Assembly: GCF_005870025.1 (NCBI RefSeq)
Contig: NZ_VATA01000043.1
Coordinates: 1 to 63,201, forward strand
DNA from: Poseidonocella sp. HB161398
GTDB taxonomy: Bacteria > Pseudomonadota > Alphaproteobacteria > Rhodobacterales > Rhodobacteraceae
Length of the DNA: 63,201 nt
Reading direction: 5' to 3'
Of the stretch, positions 8,402-16,925 are shown piece after piece. The notes beneath the pieces are model-generated. The model worked only from the letters and a program-made list of their open reading frames with translations. It searched no databases and was not told the DNA's origin. The translations under genes and the position numbers were made by a program. The stretch's first letter is position 1, and the number at the start of each line of letters is the position of its first letter.

Positions 8402-9193
8402 TCAGGCGGCCTTCTTCGCCAGGTAGGGCGCCGCCCAGCCGAGACCGTCCTCGGTCCGCCCGCGCGGGTTGTACTCGCAGCCGAGGAAGCCCTCGAAACC
8501 GGTCCGGTCGAAGGCCTCGAAGATCGCGCCGTAGTTCAGCTCGCCCTCGTCGGGTTCGTGGCGGTCGGGCACCCCCGCGATCTGGACATGGCCATAGGCG
8601 CCCTTCAGCCGCTCGATCCGGCGGATGATGTCGCCGTCCATGATCTGCGCGTGGTAGACGTCGAACTGCAGGAAGACGTTCCGGCGGCCGAGCCTGCCGA
8701 TCAGCTCCAGCGCCGGGTCCTGGTGCGCGATGAAATAGCCTGGCATGTCGCGCGTGTTGAGCGGCTCGATCGAGATGTCGAGCCCGGCACTGGCGGCCTG
8801 GTCGGCGGCCTTGCGCATGTTCGCGATCCAGACCGCCTCGCATTTCGCCCTATCGGGCTCGTCCTTCGTGATCCCGGACATGACATGGATGCGCGGGCAG
8901 CCGAGGCCGGTCGCATAGTCGATCGCCTGGGTGATCGAGGCGTCGAACTCGGCGGTCTTCGACGGGCGGGCGGCAAAGCCGCGCTCGCCCCCGGCCCAGT
9001 CGCCCGCGAAGGCGTTGATCAGCGTCAGCCGCAGCGCGTTGCGGTCGAGCCGCGCCTTCACCTCGGCGATGGAATGGTCATAGGGGAAGAGGAACTCGAC
9101 GGCTTCGAACCCCGCGGCGCCGGCCCGGTCGAACCGGTCGAGGAAGGGGGCGTCGGCGAAGAGCATCGACAGGTTGGCGGCAAGGCGCGTCAT
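8402..9193 (-). CDS. otnI: 2-oxo-tetronate isomerase (hydroxypyruvate isomerase family)
   Basis: 263 residues, close to the family length of about 258. TIM-barrel signatures: ANLSMLFADAPFLDRFDRA at the start, GFEAVEFLFPYD, SIEPLNTRDMPGYF and FLQFDVYHAQIMDGD, with metal-binding acids in EPLN and in the later GCEYNPRG. OtnI interconverts 2-oxo- and 3-oxo-tetronates in threonate/erythronate breakdown. It follows otnC with a 1-bp gap and precedes deoR, which supports the assignment over plain hydroxypyruvate isomerase (Hyi). Confidence 0.85.
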   Translation of the reverse strand: MTRLAANLSMLFADAPFLDRFDRAGAAGFEAVEFLFPYDHSIAEVKARLDRNALRLTLINAFAGDWAGGERGFAARPSKTAEFDASITQAIDYATGLGCPRIHVMSGITKDEPDRAKCEAVWIANMRKAADQAASAGLDISIEPLNTRDMPGYFIAHQDPALELIGRLGRRNVFLQFDVYHAQIMDGDIIRRIERLKGAYGHVQIAGVPDRHEPDEGELNYGAIFEAFDRTGFEGFLGCEYNPRGRTEDGLGWAAPYLAKKAA

Positions 9194-9194
9194 C

Positions 9195-9830
9195 TCAGTA
9201 TCCTCCGCCCAGTTCGGCGATCTCGTCGTCGGTCAGGTAGTGCAGCTTCTCGCCCTTGAGCAGGAACAGCAGCTTGGCCGTCTCCTCCAGCTCCTCGGCA
9301 TTGTTCACCGCGTCGTCGATGTCCCTGCCCAGCACGACGACCCCGTGGGACGCCAGCAGGAAGGCCTGCACCTTGTGCCTGGCGGCGGCCTCGGCGAGGT
9401 CCTCGCCGATCTGCGCGGAGCCGGGGCGGTAGTACGGGATCACCGGCATGTAGCCGATGCGCATCACGTAGTACGGCGTGAATGGGCGCATCGCGTTGTC
9501 GCGCGGCAGGTCCTCGAGGCAGCTCAGCGCGGTGAGGTAGGTCGAATGCAGGTGCACGATGGCCCCGGCATCCGGGCGGACCTCGTAGAGCTTGCGGTGG
9601 AAGGCGAATTCCTTCGAGGGCTTCGGGCCCGGCTCCGGCTCGCCATCCGGGCCGATCACCGTCAGGTTTCCGGCATCGAGCCGCCCGAGACAGCTGCCGG
9701 TCGGCGTCACGAGGAAGCCGCCCGCGTCCGAGCGGACCGAGACATTGCCCGCCCCGCCGACCGAGTATCCCCGGTCGAACAGGCTCTTGCACAGCAGCAC
9801 CATGCGCTCTGCCTTCTGTGCGTCGGTCAT
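9195..9830 (-). CDS. otnC: 3-oxo-tetronate 4-phosphate decarboxylase (class II aldolase family)
   Basis: 211 residues from ATG 9830. Class II aldolase/adducin fold: GGAGNVSVRSD, the metal-binding HLHSTYLTAL near residue 93, and SHGVVVLG with the third His. OtnC removes CO2 from 3-oxo-tetronate 4-phosphate to give dihydroxyacetone phosphate. ATG overlaps the otnK stop (9827-9830, ATGA), so translation is coupled. A longer open frame runs upstream, but it lies inside otnK and the overlap fixes the start. Confidence 0.88.
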   Translation of the reverse strand: MTDAQKAERMVLLCKSLFDRGYSVGGAGNVSVRSDAGGFLVTPTGSCLGRLDAGNLTVIGPDGEPEPGPKPSKEFAFHRKLYEVRPDAGAIVHLHSTYLTALSCLEDLPRDNAMRPFTPYYVMRIGYMPVIPYYRPGSAQIGEDLAEAAARHKVQAFLLASHGVVVLGRDIDDAVNNAEELEETAKLLFLLKGEKLHYLTDDEIAELGGGY

Positions 9831-11128
9831 GCGGTGGCCTCCAGAGCGGCGCGGACATGCGCGGGCTGGCAGTCGAGGAAGAACCCCTCGGCGCCGAAAT
9901 TCCCGGATTTCAGCGCCAGAGACAGCGGCCGGTCGACGGCGCGCACCCAGGGCACGCCCGGCGCGATCTGCGGCCCGATGGCGAAGCCCTTCACCTCGAG
10001 CGCCTGGGTGACGGAGCCGGAGGTCTCGCCGCCTGCAACGACGAAGCGGGTGATGCCGCCCTCGGCCAGCTTGCGCGTGGCCGCGGCAAAGGCCTGTTCC
10101 ACTGCCTCGGAGGCTGCCGAGCCGTGCCTGGCCTGAACCGCCTTCAGCACATCCGGGCTGGCGGTCGCGGTGATCAGCGGCGCGGGGAGGCCGTCGCCTT
10201 GCGGCTGCGCCAGCGCCCAGGCGGCCATATCGGCGCCATAGCCTTCGGCATCGGCAAGGCAGCGTTCCACGTCCACGTCGAAGGTGGGCGCGATCTTGCG
10301 GTAGGCCGCGACCTGGCTGTTGGTCATCACCGAGCAGGAGCCCGAGATCACCACGCCCCGGCCCGGCAGCGGCGCGCCCGCCTCGGCGGCCGCCCTGCCC
10401 AGTTCCTCGATCCGGCCGGGCGCATCCGATGCCACGGCCCGCGCGATCCCGGCGCACAGGCCCGAGCCGCCGGTGACCAGCGTCATGTCGGCCACCGCCT
10501 CGCCCAGCACGTCGAGATGCGCGTCCGTGACGGCATCGAGCACGACATAGGAGATGCCAGAGGCGCGCAGCCGCCCGATCTCGGCCTTCACGGCCTCCGC
10601 GCCCTGCTCGATCGTGGTCACGGTGACGACGCCGGACCTGCCCTTCGACTGCCGGTCCATCAGGCGCATCAGGTTCGAGTCGGTCATCGGCGTGATCGGA
10701 TGGTTCTTCATCCCCGACTCTTGCAAGAGCTCGTCGCCGACGAAGAGGTAGCCCTTGTAGATCGACCGGCCGTTCACCGGCAGCGCCGGGCAGATGACGG
10801 TGATGTCCGTCCCCAGCGCCTCCATCAGCGCATCCGCGACCGGGCCGATATTGCCCTTGGCGGTAGAGTCGAAGGTGGAGCAGTATTTCTGGAAGATCTG
10901 CCTGCAGCCGATCGACTGCAGCCAGTCCAGCGCGGCGAGGCTGTCGGCGACGGCCTCCGCCGCCGGGTTCGACCGCGATTTCAGCGACACGACCACCGCG
11001 TCGCCCTCGATCCTCGTGCCCGCCCCGGGCACGCCGATCATCTGCGTGGTCGCGAGGCCGTTCGCGACCAGGAAGCCCGCGATGTCGGTCGCGCCGGTGA
11101 AATCATCCGCGATGACGCCGATCTGCAT
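9827..11128 (-). CDS. otnK: 3-oxo-tetronate kinase
   Basis: 433 residues, the usual length. The DUF1537 N-terminal domain opens IGVIADDFTGATDIAGFLV; QKYCSTFDSTAKGNIG is the conserved sugar-acid site. The C-terminal nucleotide-binding half has VVAGGETSGSVTQAL and GVPWVRA. OtnK phosphorylates 3-oxo-tetronate at O4 with ATP. It lies 4 bp after ltnD and overlaps otnC by 4 bp; the order ltnD-otnK-otnC-otnI is the characterised threonate/erythronate pathway, making the assignment strong. Confidence 0.92.
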   Translation of the reverse strand: MQIGVIADDFTGATDIAGFLVANGLATTQMIGVPGAGTRIEGDAVVVSLKSRSNPAAEAVADSLAALDWLQSIGCRQIFQKYCSTFDSTAKGNIGPVADALMEALGTDITVICPALPVNGRSIYKGYLFVGDELLQESGMKNHPITPMTDSNLMRLMDRQSKGRSGVVTVTTIEQGAEAVKAEIGRLRASGISYVVLDAVTDAHLDVLGEAVADMTLVTGGSGLCAGIARAVASDAPGRIEELGRAAAEAGAPLPGRGVVISGSCSVMTNSQVAAYRKIAPTFDVDVERCLADAEGYGADMAAWALAQPQGDGLPAPLITATASPDVLKAVQARHGSAASEAVEQAFAAATRKLAEGGITRFVVAGGETSGSVTQALEVKGFAIGPQIAPGVPWVRAVDRPLSLALKSGNFGAEGFFLDCQPAHVRAALEATA

Positions 11129-11132
11129 GGGG

Positions 11133-12044
11133 TCAGCCCTCCTTCCTGGCGGGCAACTCGATGCCCGAGAAGGTCTTGATCACCGCGCTGTCGTCCTCGC
11201 CGCCATGGCCCATGTTCGACGCCTCCTGGAACATCGCGAAGGCGGTGGAGGCCAGCGGCAGCGGGAATTTCAGGCTGCGGCCGGTCTCGGTGACGAGCCC
11301 GAGGTCCTTGACGAAGATGTCCACCGCCGAGGTCGGCGTGTAGTCGCCGTCGACCACGTGCTTCATGCGGTTCTCGAACATCCAGGAATTGCCCGCCGCG
11401 TTGGTGACGACGTCGTACATCTTGTCGAGCGGGATGCCCGCCCGCGCCGCCAGTGCCATCGCCTCGGCGCCCGCCGCGATATGCACGCCGGCCAGAAGCT
11501 GGTGGATGACCTTGACGGTCGCGCCCTGGCCGATCTCCGGTCCGATATTGTAGACCTTGGAGGCCACCGCCTCGAGCACGGGCCGCAGCGCGGCGAAGGC
11601 CGCGTCGGAGCCGGAGGCCATGACGGTCATCTCGCCCGCCGCCGCCTTGGCCGCGCCGCCCGAGACCGGCGCGTCGAGCATGGTGACGCCCATCGCCTCC
11701 AGATCGGCGGCAAGCGCCCTGGCATCCCCGGCGGACTGGGTGCAGCTGACCATGACGGCCCCGCCGGTCTTGATCCGGGCCGCCGCGCCGTTCCCGCCCA
11801 GCAGCACGGCCCGGGCCTGGGCGGCAGTCACGACGAGCACGATCATCGCGTCGAACGCGCCCTCGAATTCGGCGGCCGAGGCCGCCACTGCCTCGGCGCC
11901 CGCGGCCAGGAACTCGGCGCGGCGGGCCTCCGACAGGTCGATCCCGCAGGTCGGGATCCCCGCCTTGACGCAGGACAGCGCGGCGCCCATCCCCATCGAT
12001 CCCAGGCCGACGACGCAAGCGCGGTATCCGGAAGGCACGTCCAT
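11133..12044 (-). CDS. ltnD: L-threonate dehydrogenase (HIBADH family)
   Basis: 303 residues from ATG 12044, chosen because GGAGGAG sits about 7 bases before it; upstream in-frame codons read as non-family sequence. NAD site VVGLGSMGMG near the N-terminus; substrate motif DAPVSGGAAKAAAG; catalytic Lys region GATVKVIHQLLAGVH. LtnD oxidises L-threonate to 2-oxo-tetronate, the entry step for otnI/otnK/otnC. It is the first gene of the minus-strand operon; the promoter lies in 12045-12333 together with a TGGTATACCA operator. Confidence 0.88.
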   Translation of the reverse strand: MDVPSGYRACVVGLGSMGMGAALSCVKAGIPTCGIDLSEARRAEFLAAGAEAVAASAAEFEGAFDAMIVLVVTAAQARAVLLGGNGAAARIKTGGAVMVSCTQSAGDARALAADLEAMGVTMLDAPVSGGAAKAAAGEMTVMASGSDAAFAALRPVLEAVASKVYNIGPEIGQGATVKVIHQLLAGVHIAAGAEAMALAARAGIPLDKMYDVVTNAAGNSWMFENRMKHVVDGDYTPTSAVDIFVKDLGLVTETGRSLKFPLPLASTAFAMFQEASNMGHGGEDDSAVIKTFSGIELPARKEG

Positions 12045-12333
12045 GTCGATTTCTCCTCCGTTGGCGGTCCGGTCCGGCACAGCAAGTCGCACGAGAATCC
12101 CGGCCGCGAGGACTGACTAACAAATATTTACACCAAATCACATCTTTTTTCACATCAGCACGGCGAACATCGGACAATGGCGGGATTCCGCAGGATCACG
12201 TGAATATCTGTGACCTCACTGACACCCCCACCCGCGACACGCCGACGGGAGAAGGCTTGAAGGTGGTATACCATTATGGCTAGGTCTGGCGCAGACCCGC
12301 CGCAGGCGGGCCATGGCAACGGAGGAAATGACC
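12045..12333. promoter_or_regulatory. Divergent promoter region of ltnD operon and hydroxyacid dehydrogenase
   Basis: AT-richer than its surroundings (ACAAATATTTACACCAAATC around 12119-12138). It serves ltnD leftward and the dehydrogenase rightward, and holds the TGGTATACCA operator at 12264-12273. No clear -35/-10 pair can be fixed by eye. Confidence 0.6.
12264..12273. promoter_or_regulatory. FadR-type GntR operator, site 1
   Basis: Perfect palindrome TGGTATACCA, 61 bp before the chosen start of the plus-strand dehydrogenase. It is the first of five such sites in the window. Confidence 0.7.
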
Positions 12334-13275
12334 ATGAGCGACGCCGTCCTGCTGATCTGCGGGCCGTTCTCGGCGGAAGAGCGCAGCCGCCTCGAGGCCG
12401 CCCATCCCTCGGCCCATGCCGCGGGCCCCGAGGAAATCGCCGACCTGCCCGAGGCGGTCCGCGCCGGCCTGCGCGCCGTTGCCTACAAGGGGCATGCGCC
12501 CTTCGGCGGCGGCGTGATGGACGCGCTTCCGGCGCTCGGGGTGATCGCCAATTACGGCGTCGGCTATGACGCGATCGACGTGGCCGCCGCCGATGCGCGC
12601 GGCGTGAAGGTGACGAACACGCCAGGCGTGCTGAATGACGACGTCGCCGACCTGGCGCTCGGCATGATGCTGTCGCTGTCGCGCAACCTGGAGGCCGGGT
12701 CGCAGCTGGTACGCTCGGGCGAATGGGCCGAACGCGCGCTGCCGCTGAACCGCAAGTTCTCCGGCGGCAAGGCGGGGATCGTCGGGCTCGGCCGGATCGG
12801 GCGCGAGATCGCCGACCGGCTGGCCGCGTTCAAGATGGAGATCCACTACACGTCGCGCAGCGAGAAGGACACGCCGGGCTGGACCTGGCATGCCGATCCG
12901 GTGTCGCTGGCACGCGAGGTCGACTGGATGGTGATCGCGCTGGTCGGCGGCAAGGAGACCGAGAACCATGTCGGCACCGAGGCACTGGCCGCGCTCGGGC
13001 CCGATGGCGTGCTGGTCAACATCTCGCGCGGCTCGACGGTGGACGAGGCCGCGCTGCTCGACGCGCTGGAACAGGGCACGATCGGCGGCGCCGCGCTTGA
13101 CGTGTTCCTGAACGAGCCCGATATCGACCCGCGCTTCCGCGCCCTGGAAAACGCCGTGTTGCAGCCGCACCAGGGCTCGGGCACGGTCCAGACGCGCCGC
13201 GCCATGGCGGAGCTGCAGCTTGCCAATGTCACCGCCTTCCTCGAGGGCCGGGCTCTGGAAACTCCGGTGAACTGA
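12334..13275 (+). CDS. D-2-hydroxyacid dehydrogenase (glyoxylate/hydroxypyruvate reductase-like)
   Basis: 313 residues from ATG 12334, preferred over ATG 12313 because GGAGGA (12321-12326) lies just before it. NAD-binding GIVGLGRIGREIADRL; catalytic Arg in VNISRGSTVDE, Glu in FLNEPDI and His in LQPHQGSG are all present. Enzymes of this group reduce glyoxylate or hydroxypyruvate, or oxidise D-hydroxy acids, with NAD(P)H. It stands alone between an operator-bearing promoter and a hairpin terminator at 13282-13311. The substrate cannot be read from sequence. Confidence 0.85.
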   Translation: MSDAVLLICGPFSAEERSRLEAAHPSAHAAGPEEIADLPEAVRAGLRAVAYKGHAPFGGGVMDALPALGVIANYGVGYDAIDVAAADARGVKVTNTPGVLNDDVADLALGMMLSLSRNLEAGSQLVRSGEWAERALPLNRKFSGGKAGIVGLGRIGREIADRLAAFKMEIHYTSRSEKDTPGWTWHADPVSLAREVDWMVIALVGGKETENHVGTEALAALGPDGVLVNISRGSTVDEAALLDALEQGTIGGAALDVFLNEPDIDPRFRALENAVLQPHQGSGTVQTRRAMAELQLANVTAFLEGRALETPVN

Positions 13276-13281
13276 CCCGCC

Positions 13282-13311
13282 GCCGGCACCGGGCTCTGCC
13301 ACGGTGCCGGC
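13282..13311 (+). terminator. Hairpin terminator after hydroxyacid dehydrogenase
   Basis: Arms GCCGGCACCG and CGGTGCCGGC pair perfectly over 10 bp around a 10-nt loop, 7 bp after the stop codon. No T-run follows. Confidence 0.6.
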
Positions 13312-13500
13312 TCCCGGCGGCGGTCCCCCTGGCAGACCGGCAAGTCCGGATGACGCATCTCCAGGCGCCGCCCTGCCCCGACGCTGCCGGACACGGAGTT
13401 CCGGACCGGTCGCGGGCTGCCGCCTCGGGAGGGCCCCGGCAGGCAGAGCCTGCCAGGCACCGCGGGGCCGTTCCCCCGGCAGCCCCGCGCGACCCGGCCG

Positions 13501-13659
13501 GGCGCTGAAAAAGCCCGTCCGGCGACGGAGTGCAGGGCAGGACCGGAAAATTTGTCCGGAATGCGGCTGTACGTGATCCCCTCTGGGGGATGCTTCAGCC
13601 GGATACGGAACAGTTTCCTCCATGGCGACGCCCCAGAGCCATTTTCCGCACCCTGCTAG
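13501..13659. mobile_element. IS5-type MITE, family A copy 1
   Basis: About 155 bp nearly identical to 39807-39969 in the same orientation, including GACCGGAAAATTTGTCCGGA and GCGGCTGTACGTGAT. The right end reads CATTTTCCGCACCCTGCTAG. The left end has GCGCTGAAAAAG but lacks a matching CTAG. CTAG at 13656-13659 contains the stop codon of the neighbouring XylB-like gene. Confidence 0.7.
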
Positions 13660-14393
13660 AGCGCGCCCGCATCCACCACCAGCTCGGCGGCGGTGATCAT
13701 CTTGGCCGCGTCCGAGGCCAGGAACAGCACCGCATCGGCCAGGTCGCCGGCCTGCAGCAGATCCGGCAGGCACTGGCGCGCGCGCAGCCCGTCCAGCTTC
13801 TCCGGCGTCACCCACAGCTCCTGCTGCCGTTCGGTCATCACCCAGCCGGGGATCACGACATTGACCCGGATCCGGTGCGGCCCGAGCTCTCGCGCCATCA
13901 TCCGCGTCAGTCCCTGCACCCCGGCCTTGGCCGTGCCGTAGACCGGCAGCTGCGGCGTGCCCTGCAGCCACGATCCCGAGCCCATGTTGACGATCGACCC
14001 GCCGCCCGCCGCGATCATCCCCGGCGCCACCGCCTGGATGGCGAAGAACTGGTGGCGCAGGTTGGTGGCCATGCGCTCGTCCCAGTCGTCCGGCGCGACG
14101 TCGCGCCAGTCGTGGCGGTCGTCGCGCGCGGCGTTGTTGACCAGCACCGTGGCCGGTCCGCAGCGCTCGGCCAGCCGCGCGACGGCAGCCCTGAGCGCCC
14201 CGATGTCGCGCAGGTCGCAGGGCTCGAAGGCGGCGCCGGTCTCTGCCGCCATCGCCGCGCCGGCCTCGCGGTCGAGATCGAGGAATCCGGTCCGGGCGCC
14301 CGCCGCCGCGAAGGCGCGCACGATCGCGCCGCCGATCCCCGAGGCGCCGCCCGAGACCAGGACGGACCGGCCCTCCAGCCCCGGCGCGCTCAC
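13656..14393 (-). CDS. SDR sugar 1-dehydrogenase (XylB-like)
   Basis: 245 residues from GTG 14393, which overlaps the upstream stop (GTGA). Cofactor site VLVSGGASGIGGAIV, NNAARDDRHDW, catalytic Tyr/Lys in VYGTAKAG. DDRH, WDER, NLRHQFF and QAVAPGM closely resemble Caulobacter XylB, the NAD-dependent D-xylose dehydrogenase of the Weimberg route. It is the last gene of the operon starting at 19493 and follows the XylX-like gene. Its TAG stop lies in the CTAG at the border of a MITE. The exact sugar is not certain. Confidence 0.82.
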   Translation of the reverse strand: MSAPGLEGRSVLVSGGASGIGGAIVRAFAAAGARTGFLDLDREAGAAMAAETGAAFEPCDLRDIGALRAAVARLAERCGPATVLVNNAARDDRHDWRDVAPDDWDERMATNLRHQFFAIQAVAPGMIAAGGGSIVNMGSGSWLQGTPQLPVYGTAKAGVQGLTRMMARELGPHRIRVNVVIPGWVMTERQQELWVTPEKLDGLRARQCLPDLLQAGDLADAVLFLASDAAKMITAAELVVDAGAL

Positions 14394-15538
14394 AGCAGCG
14401 CCCTGGCCGCGAGGTTGCGCATCAGCGCCGCCGTGCCGAAGGTCCATTCCGCGCATTCGGTCGAGAGCTGCACGGTGTTCCGGAGCGCGCCGAGCTTCGG
14501 CTCGGTGATCGTCACCACGTCCCCGGTCCTGTGGGTGAAGCCCTGCCCGGGCGCGTCGCGGTCCTGCACCGGCGCGAAGAGCGTGCCGAGGAACAGGAAG
14601 ACCCCGTCGGGATACTGGTGGTGGCGCCCGATGGTCTGCGCGACGAGGTCCGCCGGCTTGCGGCTGATCTTCGACATCGAGGACCGGCCGTCCAGCACGA
14701 AGCCGTCCTCGCCCTCGACCTTCAGCTCCAGCTCGGCGGTCTCGACATCGGCCATCGAGAAGCCCCCGTCGAAGAGCCGCAGGAACGGGCCGATCGAGCA
14801 GGAGGCGTTGTTGTCCTTGGCCTTGCCCAGGAGCAGCGCCGAGCGGCCCTCGACGTCGCGCAGGTTCACGTCATTGCCGAGCGTCGCGCCGAGGATGCGG
14901 CCGCGGCTCGACACGGCCAGCACGATCTCGGGTTCGGGGTTGTTCCAGGTGGAGACCGGATGCAGGCCGACATCGGCGCCCCAGCCCACCGCGCTCATCG
15001 GCTGCGCCTTGGAGAAAACCTCGGCATCTGGGCCGATGCCGACCTCCAGGTACTGCGACCAGAGCCCCTCGGCCTGCAGGACGCGCTTGACCTCCATGGC
15101 CGCGGGCGAGCCCGGCTCGATCCCCGAGAGGCTGTCGCCGATCACCGCGCCGACCCTGGCGCGGATTTCCTGGGCGCGGTCGGGGTTGCCCGCCGCCTGC
15201 TCCTCGATCACGCGTTCGACCATGGACTCGGCGAAGGTCACGCCGCAGGCCTTGACCGCCTGGAGATCGCAGGGCGCCAGGAACCGCAGGTCCTCGGGCC
15301 CGGCCGCCGCCGAGACCTCGGCCAGATGCGCCGCCGTGCAGACGGTCTCGCCCGGCGCGGTGCGGACATGGCCCGCGGGATCGTCGAGCTCGAGCAGGTC
15401 GCGCATCGTCGGCACCTCGCGCGAGGTGATGTCGACCACGTCGCCGCCGCGCAGAACCACCAGCGCCGGACCGGTGCCCGGGCGCCAGATCCGGCCTGCC
15501 AGCGTTGCGGAAGGATCGGGATTGGAAAAGGGCAGCAT
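14390..15538 (-). CDS. 2-keto-3-deoxy-pentonate dehydratase, FAH superfamily (XylX-like)
   Basis: 382 residues; Caulobacter XylX is about 386. Shared blocks include WSQYLEVGIGPDAEVF, WNNPEPEIVL, LGNDVNLRDVEGRSALLLGK, DNNASCSIGPFLRLFD and DRDAPGQGFTHRTGD. XylX turns 2-keto-3-deoxy-D-xylonate into alpha-ketoglutarate semialdehyde. ATG 15538 is 10 bp after the FAD oxidase stop. No ketoglutarate-semialdehyde dehydrogenase is visible in the window, so the last step must be encoded elsewhere. Confidence 0.85.
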   Translation of the reverse strand: MLPFSNPDPSATLAGRIWRPGTGPALVVLRGGDVVDITSREVPTMRDLLELDDPAGHVRTAPGETVCTAAHLAEVSAAAGPEDLRFLAPCDLQAVKACGVTFAESMVERVIEEQAAGNPDRAQEIRARVGAVIGDSLSGIEPGSPAAMEVKRVLQAEGLWSQYLEVGIGPDAEVFSKAQPMSAVGWGADVGLHPVSTWNNPEPEIVLAVSSRGRILGATLGNDVNLRDVEGRSALLLGKAKDNNASCSIGPFLRLFDGGFSMADVETAELELKVEGEDGFVLDGRSSMSKISRKPADLVAQTIGRHHQYPDGVFLFLGTLFAPVQDRDAPGQGFTHRTGDVVTITEPKLGALRNTVQLSTECAEWTFGTAALMRNLAARALL

Positions 15539-15548
15539 GGAGCCTCCG

Positions 15549-16925
15549 TCAGCAGTCTTCCGGCAGCAGCTTGCCGGGATTGAGGATGTTCTTCGGGTCG
15601 AAGCCCGTCTTGATGGCGCGCATGAAGCCGAGCGCGGGCCCGTGCTCGGCCGCCATGAACTTGATCTTGCCCTGGCCGATGCCGTGCTCGCCCGAGACCG
15701 TGCCGCCAAGCGCCAGCGCCTGGCGCGCCAGCCCGTCGGTGAAGGCGTGGACGCGGGCGACTTCGTCGGCATCGCCGGGATCGAAGCGGACCGAACAGTG
15801 GAAATTGCCGTCGCCGACATGGCCGACGATCGTGGCCACGAGGCCGAGCCGCGCCAGCTCAGCCTGCGCGCCGGTCACGGCTTCGGCCAGGCGCGAGATC
15901 GGCACGCAGGCATCGGTGCTGACCGTGCGCTTGCCGGGTTCGAGCGTGCCGGTCGCGTAATGGGCGTTGTGGCGCATCTTCCACAGGGCGTTGCGCTCTT
16001 CGGCCAGATCGGTCCAGCGGAAAGCCTCGGCGCCGAACTCCGCGGCGATCTCGCCGAAGCTCTCGGCCTGTTCGCGCACGCCTGCCGGCGAGCCGTGGAA
16101 CTCGACGAAGAGATGCGGCATCTCGGGCAGCCCGGCCTCCATCAGGTTGTTGAAGCCGCGCACCATCATCCCGTCGGCGAATTCGATGCGGGCCATCGGA
16201 ATGCCCGACTGGATGGTCAGGATCACGCAATTGACCGCATCCTCGACCGTGTCGAAGCGGCAGGTGGCGGCCGAGACCGCCTCGGGGATGCCCTGCAGCC
16301 GCAGGGTCAGCTCGGTGATGATGCCGAGCGTGCCCTCGGAACCGATCAGCAGATGCGCCAGGTCGTAGCCGGTGGAGGATTTCCGCGCCCGGCTGCCCGC
16401 GCGGATCACGGTGCCGTCGGCCATGACGGCCTCCAGCGCCAGCACGTTTTCGCGCATCGTGCCGTAGCGCACGGCGGTCGTGCCCGAGGCCCGCGTTGCC
16501 GCCATGCCGCCCAGGCTTGCATTGGCGCCCGGATCGACCGGGAAGAACAGGCCGGTCGCGCGCAGCTCCTCGTTCAGCCCCTCGCGGGTCAGGCCGGGCT
16601 GCACCACCGCGTTCAGGTCCTCGGCATTGACCGCGAGCACCCGGTTCATCCGCCCCATGTCGAGGCTGATGCCGCCCCGCACCGCCAGGTGATGGCCTTC
16701 GAGCGAGGTGCCCGCGCCATGGGCGACGACCGGACAGCCATGGGCATTGCAGGCCCTCAGGATGGCCGCGACCTCCTCGGTGCTCTCGGGAAAGGCCACC
16801 GCGTCGGGCAGGGTTTCGGGAAACCAGGTCTCGTTGCCGCCATGCGCCGCGCGCAGCGCCTGCGCGGTCGTGAGCCGGTCGCCAAGCAGCGGCGCCAGGT
16901 CGGCGATTGCCCCGGAAACGCCCAT
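15549..16925 (-). CDS. FAD-linked oxidase (D-lactate dehydrogenase/GlcD type)
   Basis: 458 residues from ATG 16925 (stop and start overlap as TGATG with the upstream gene). PP-loop FAD domain: PVVAHGAGTSLEGH, VDPGANASLGGMAATRASGT and GSEGTLGIITELTL; C-terminal cap with HVGDGNFHCSV, GTVSGEHGIGQGK and FDPKNILNPGKLLP. Such membrane-associated enzymes oxidise D-2-hydroxy acids and pass electrons to quinone or cytochrome. In this operon it may oxidise a sugar-derived hydroxy acid such as glycolate or D-lactate, which is inference. Confidence 0.88.
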   Translation of the reverse strand: MGVSGAIADLAPLLGDRLTTAQALRAAHGGNETWFPETLPDAVAFPESTEEVAAILRACNAHGCPVVAHGAGTSLEGHHLAVRGGISLDMGRMNRVLAVNAEDLNAVVQPGLTREGLNEELRATGLFFPVDPGANASLGGMAATRASGTTAVRYGTMRENVLALEAVMADGTVIRAGSRARKSSTGYDLAHLLIGSEGTLGIITELTLRLQGIPEAVSAATCRFDTVEDAVNCVILTIQSGIPMARIEFADGMMVRGFNNLMEAGLPEMPHLFVEFHGSPAGVREQAESFGEIAAEFGAEAFRWTDLAEERNALWKMRHNAHYATGTLEPGKRTVSTDACVPISRLAEAVTGAQAELARLGLVATIVGHVGDGNFHCSVRFDPGDADEVARVHAFTDGLARQALALGGTVSGEHGIGQGKIKFMAAEHGPALGFMRAIKTGFDPKNILNPGKLLPEDC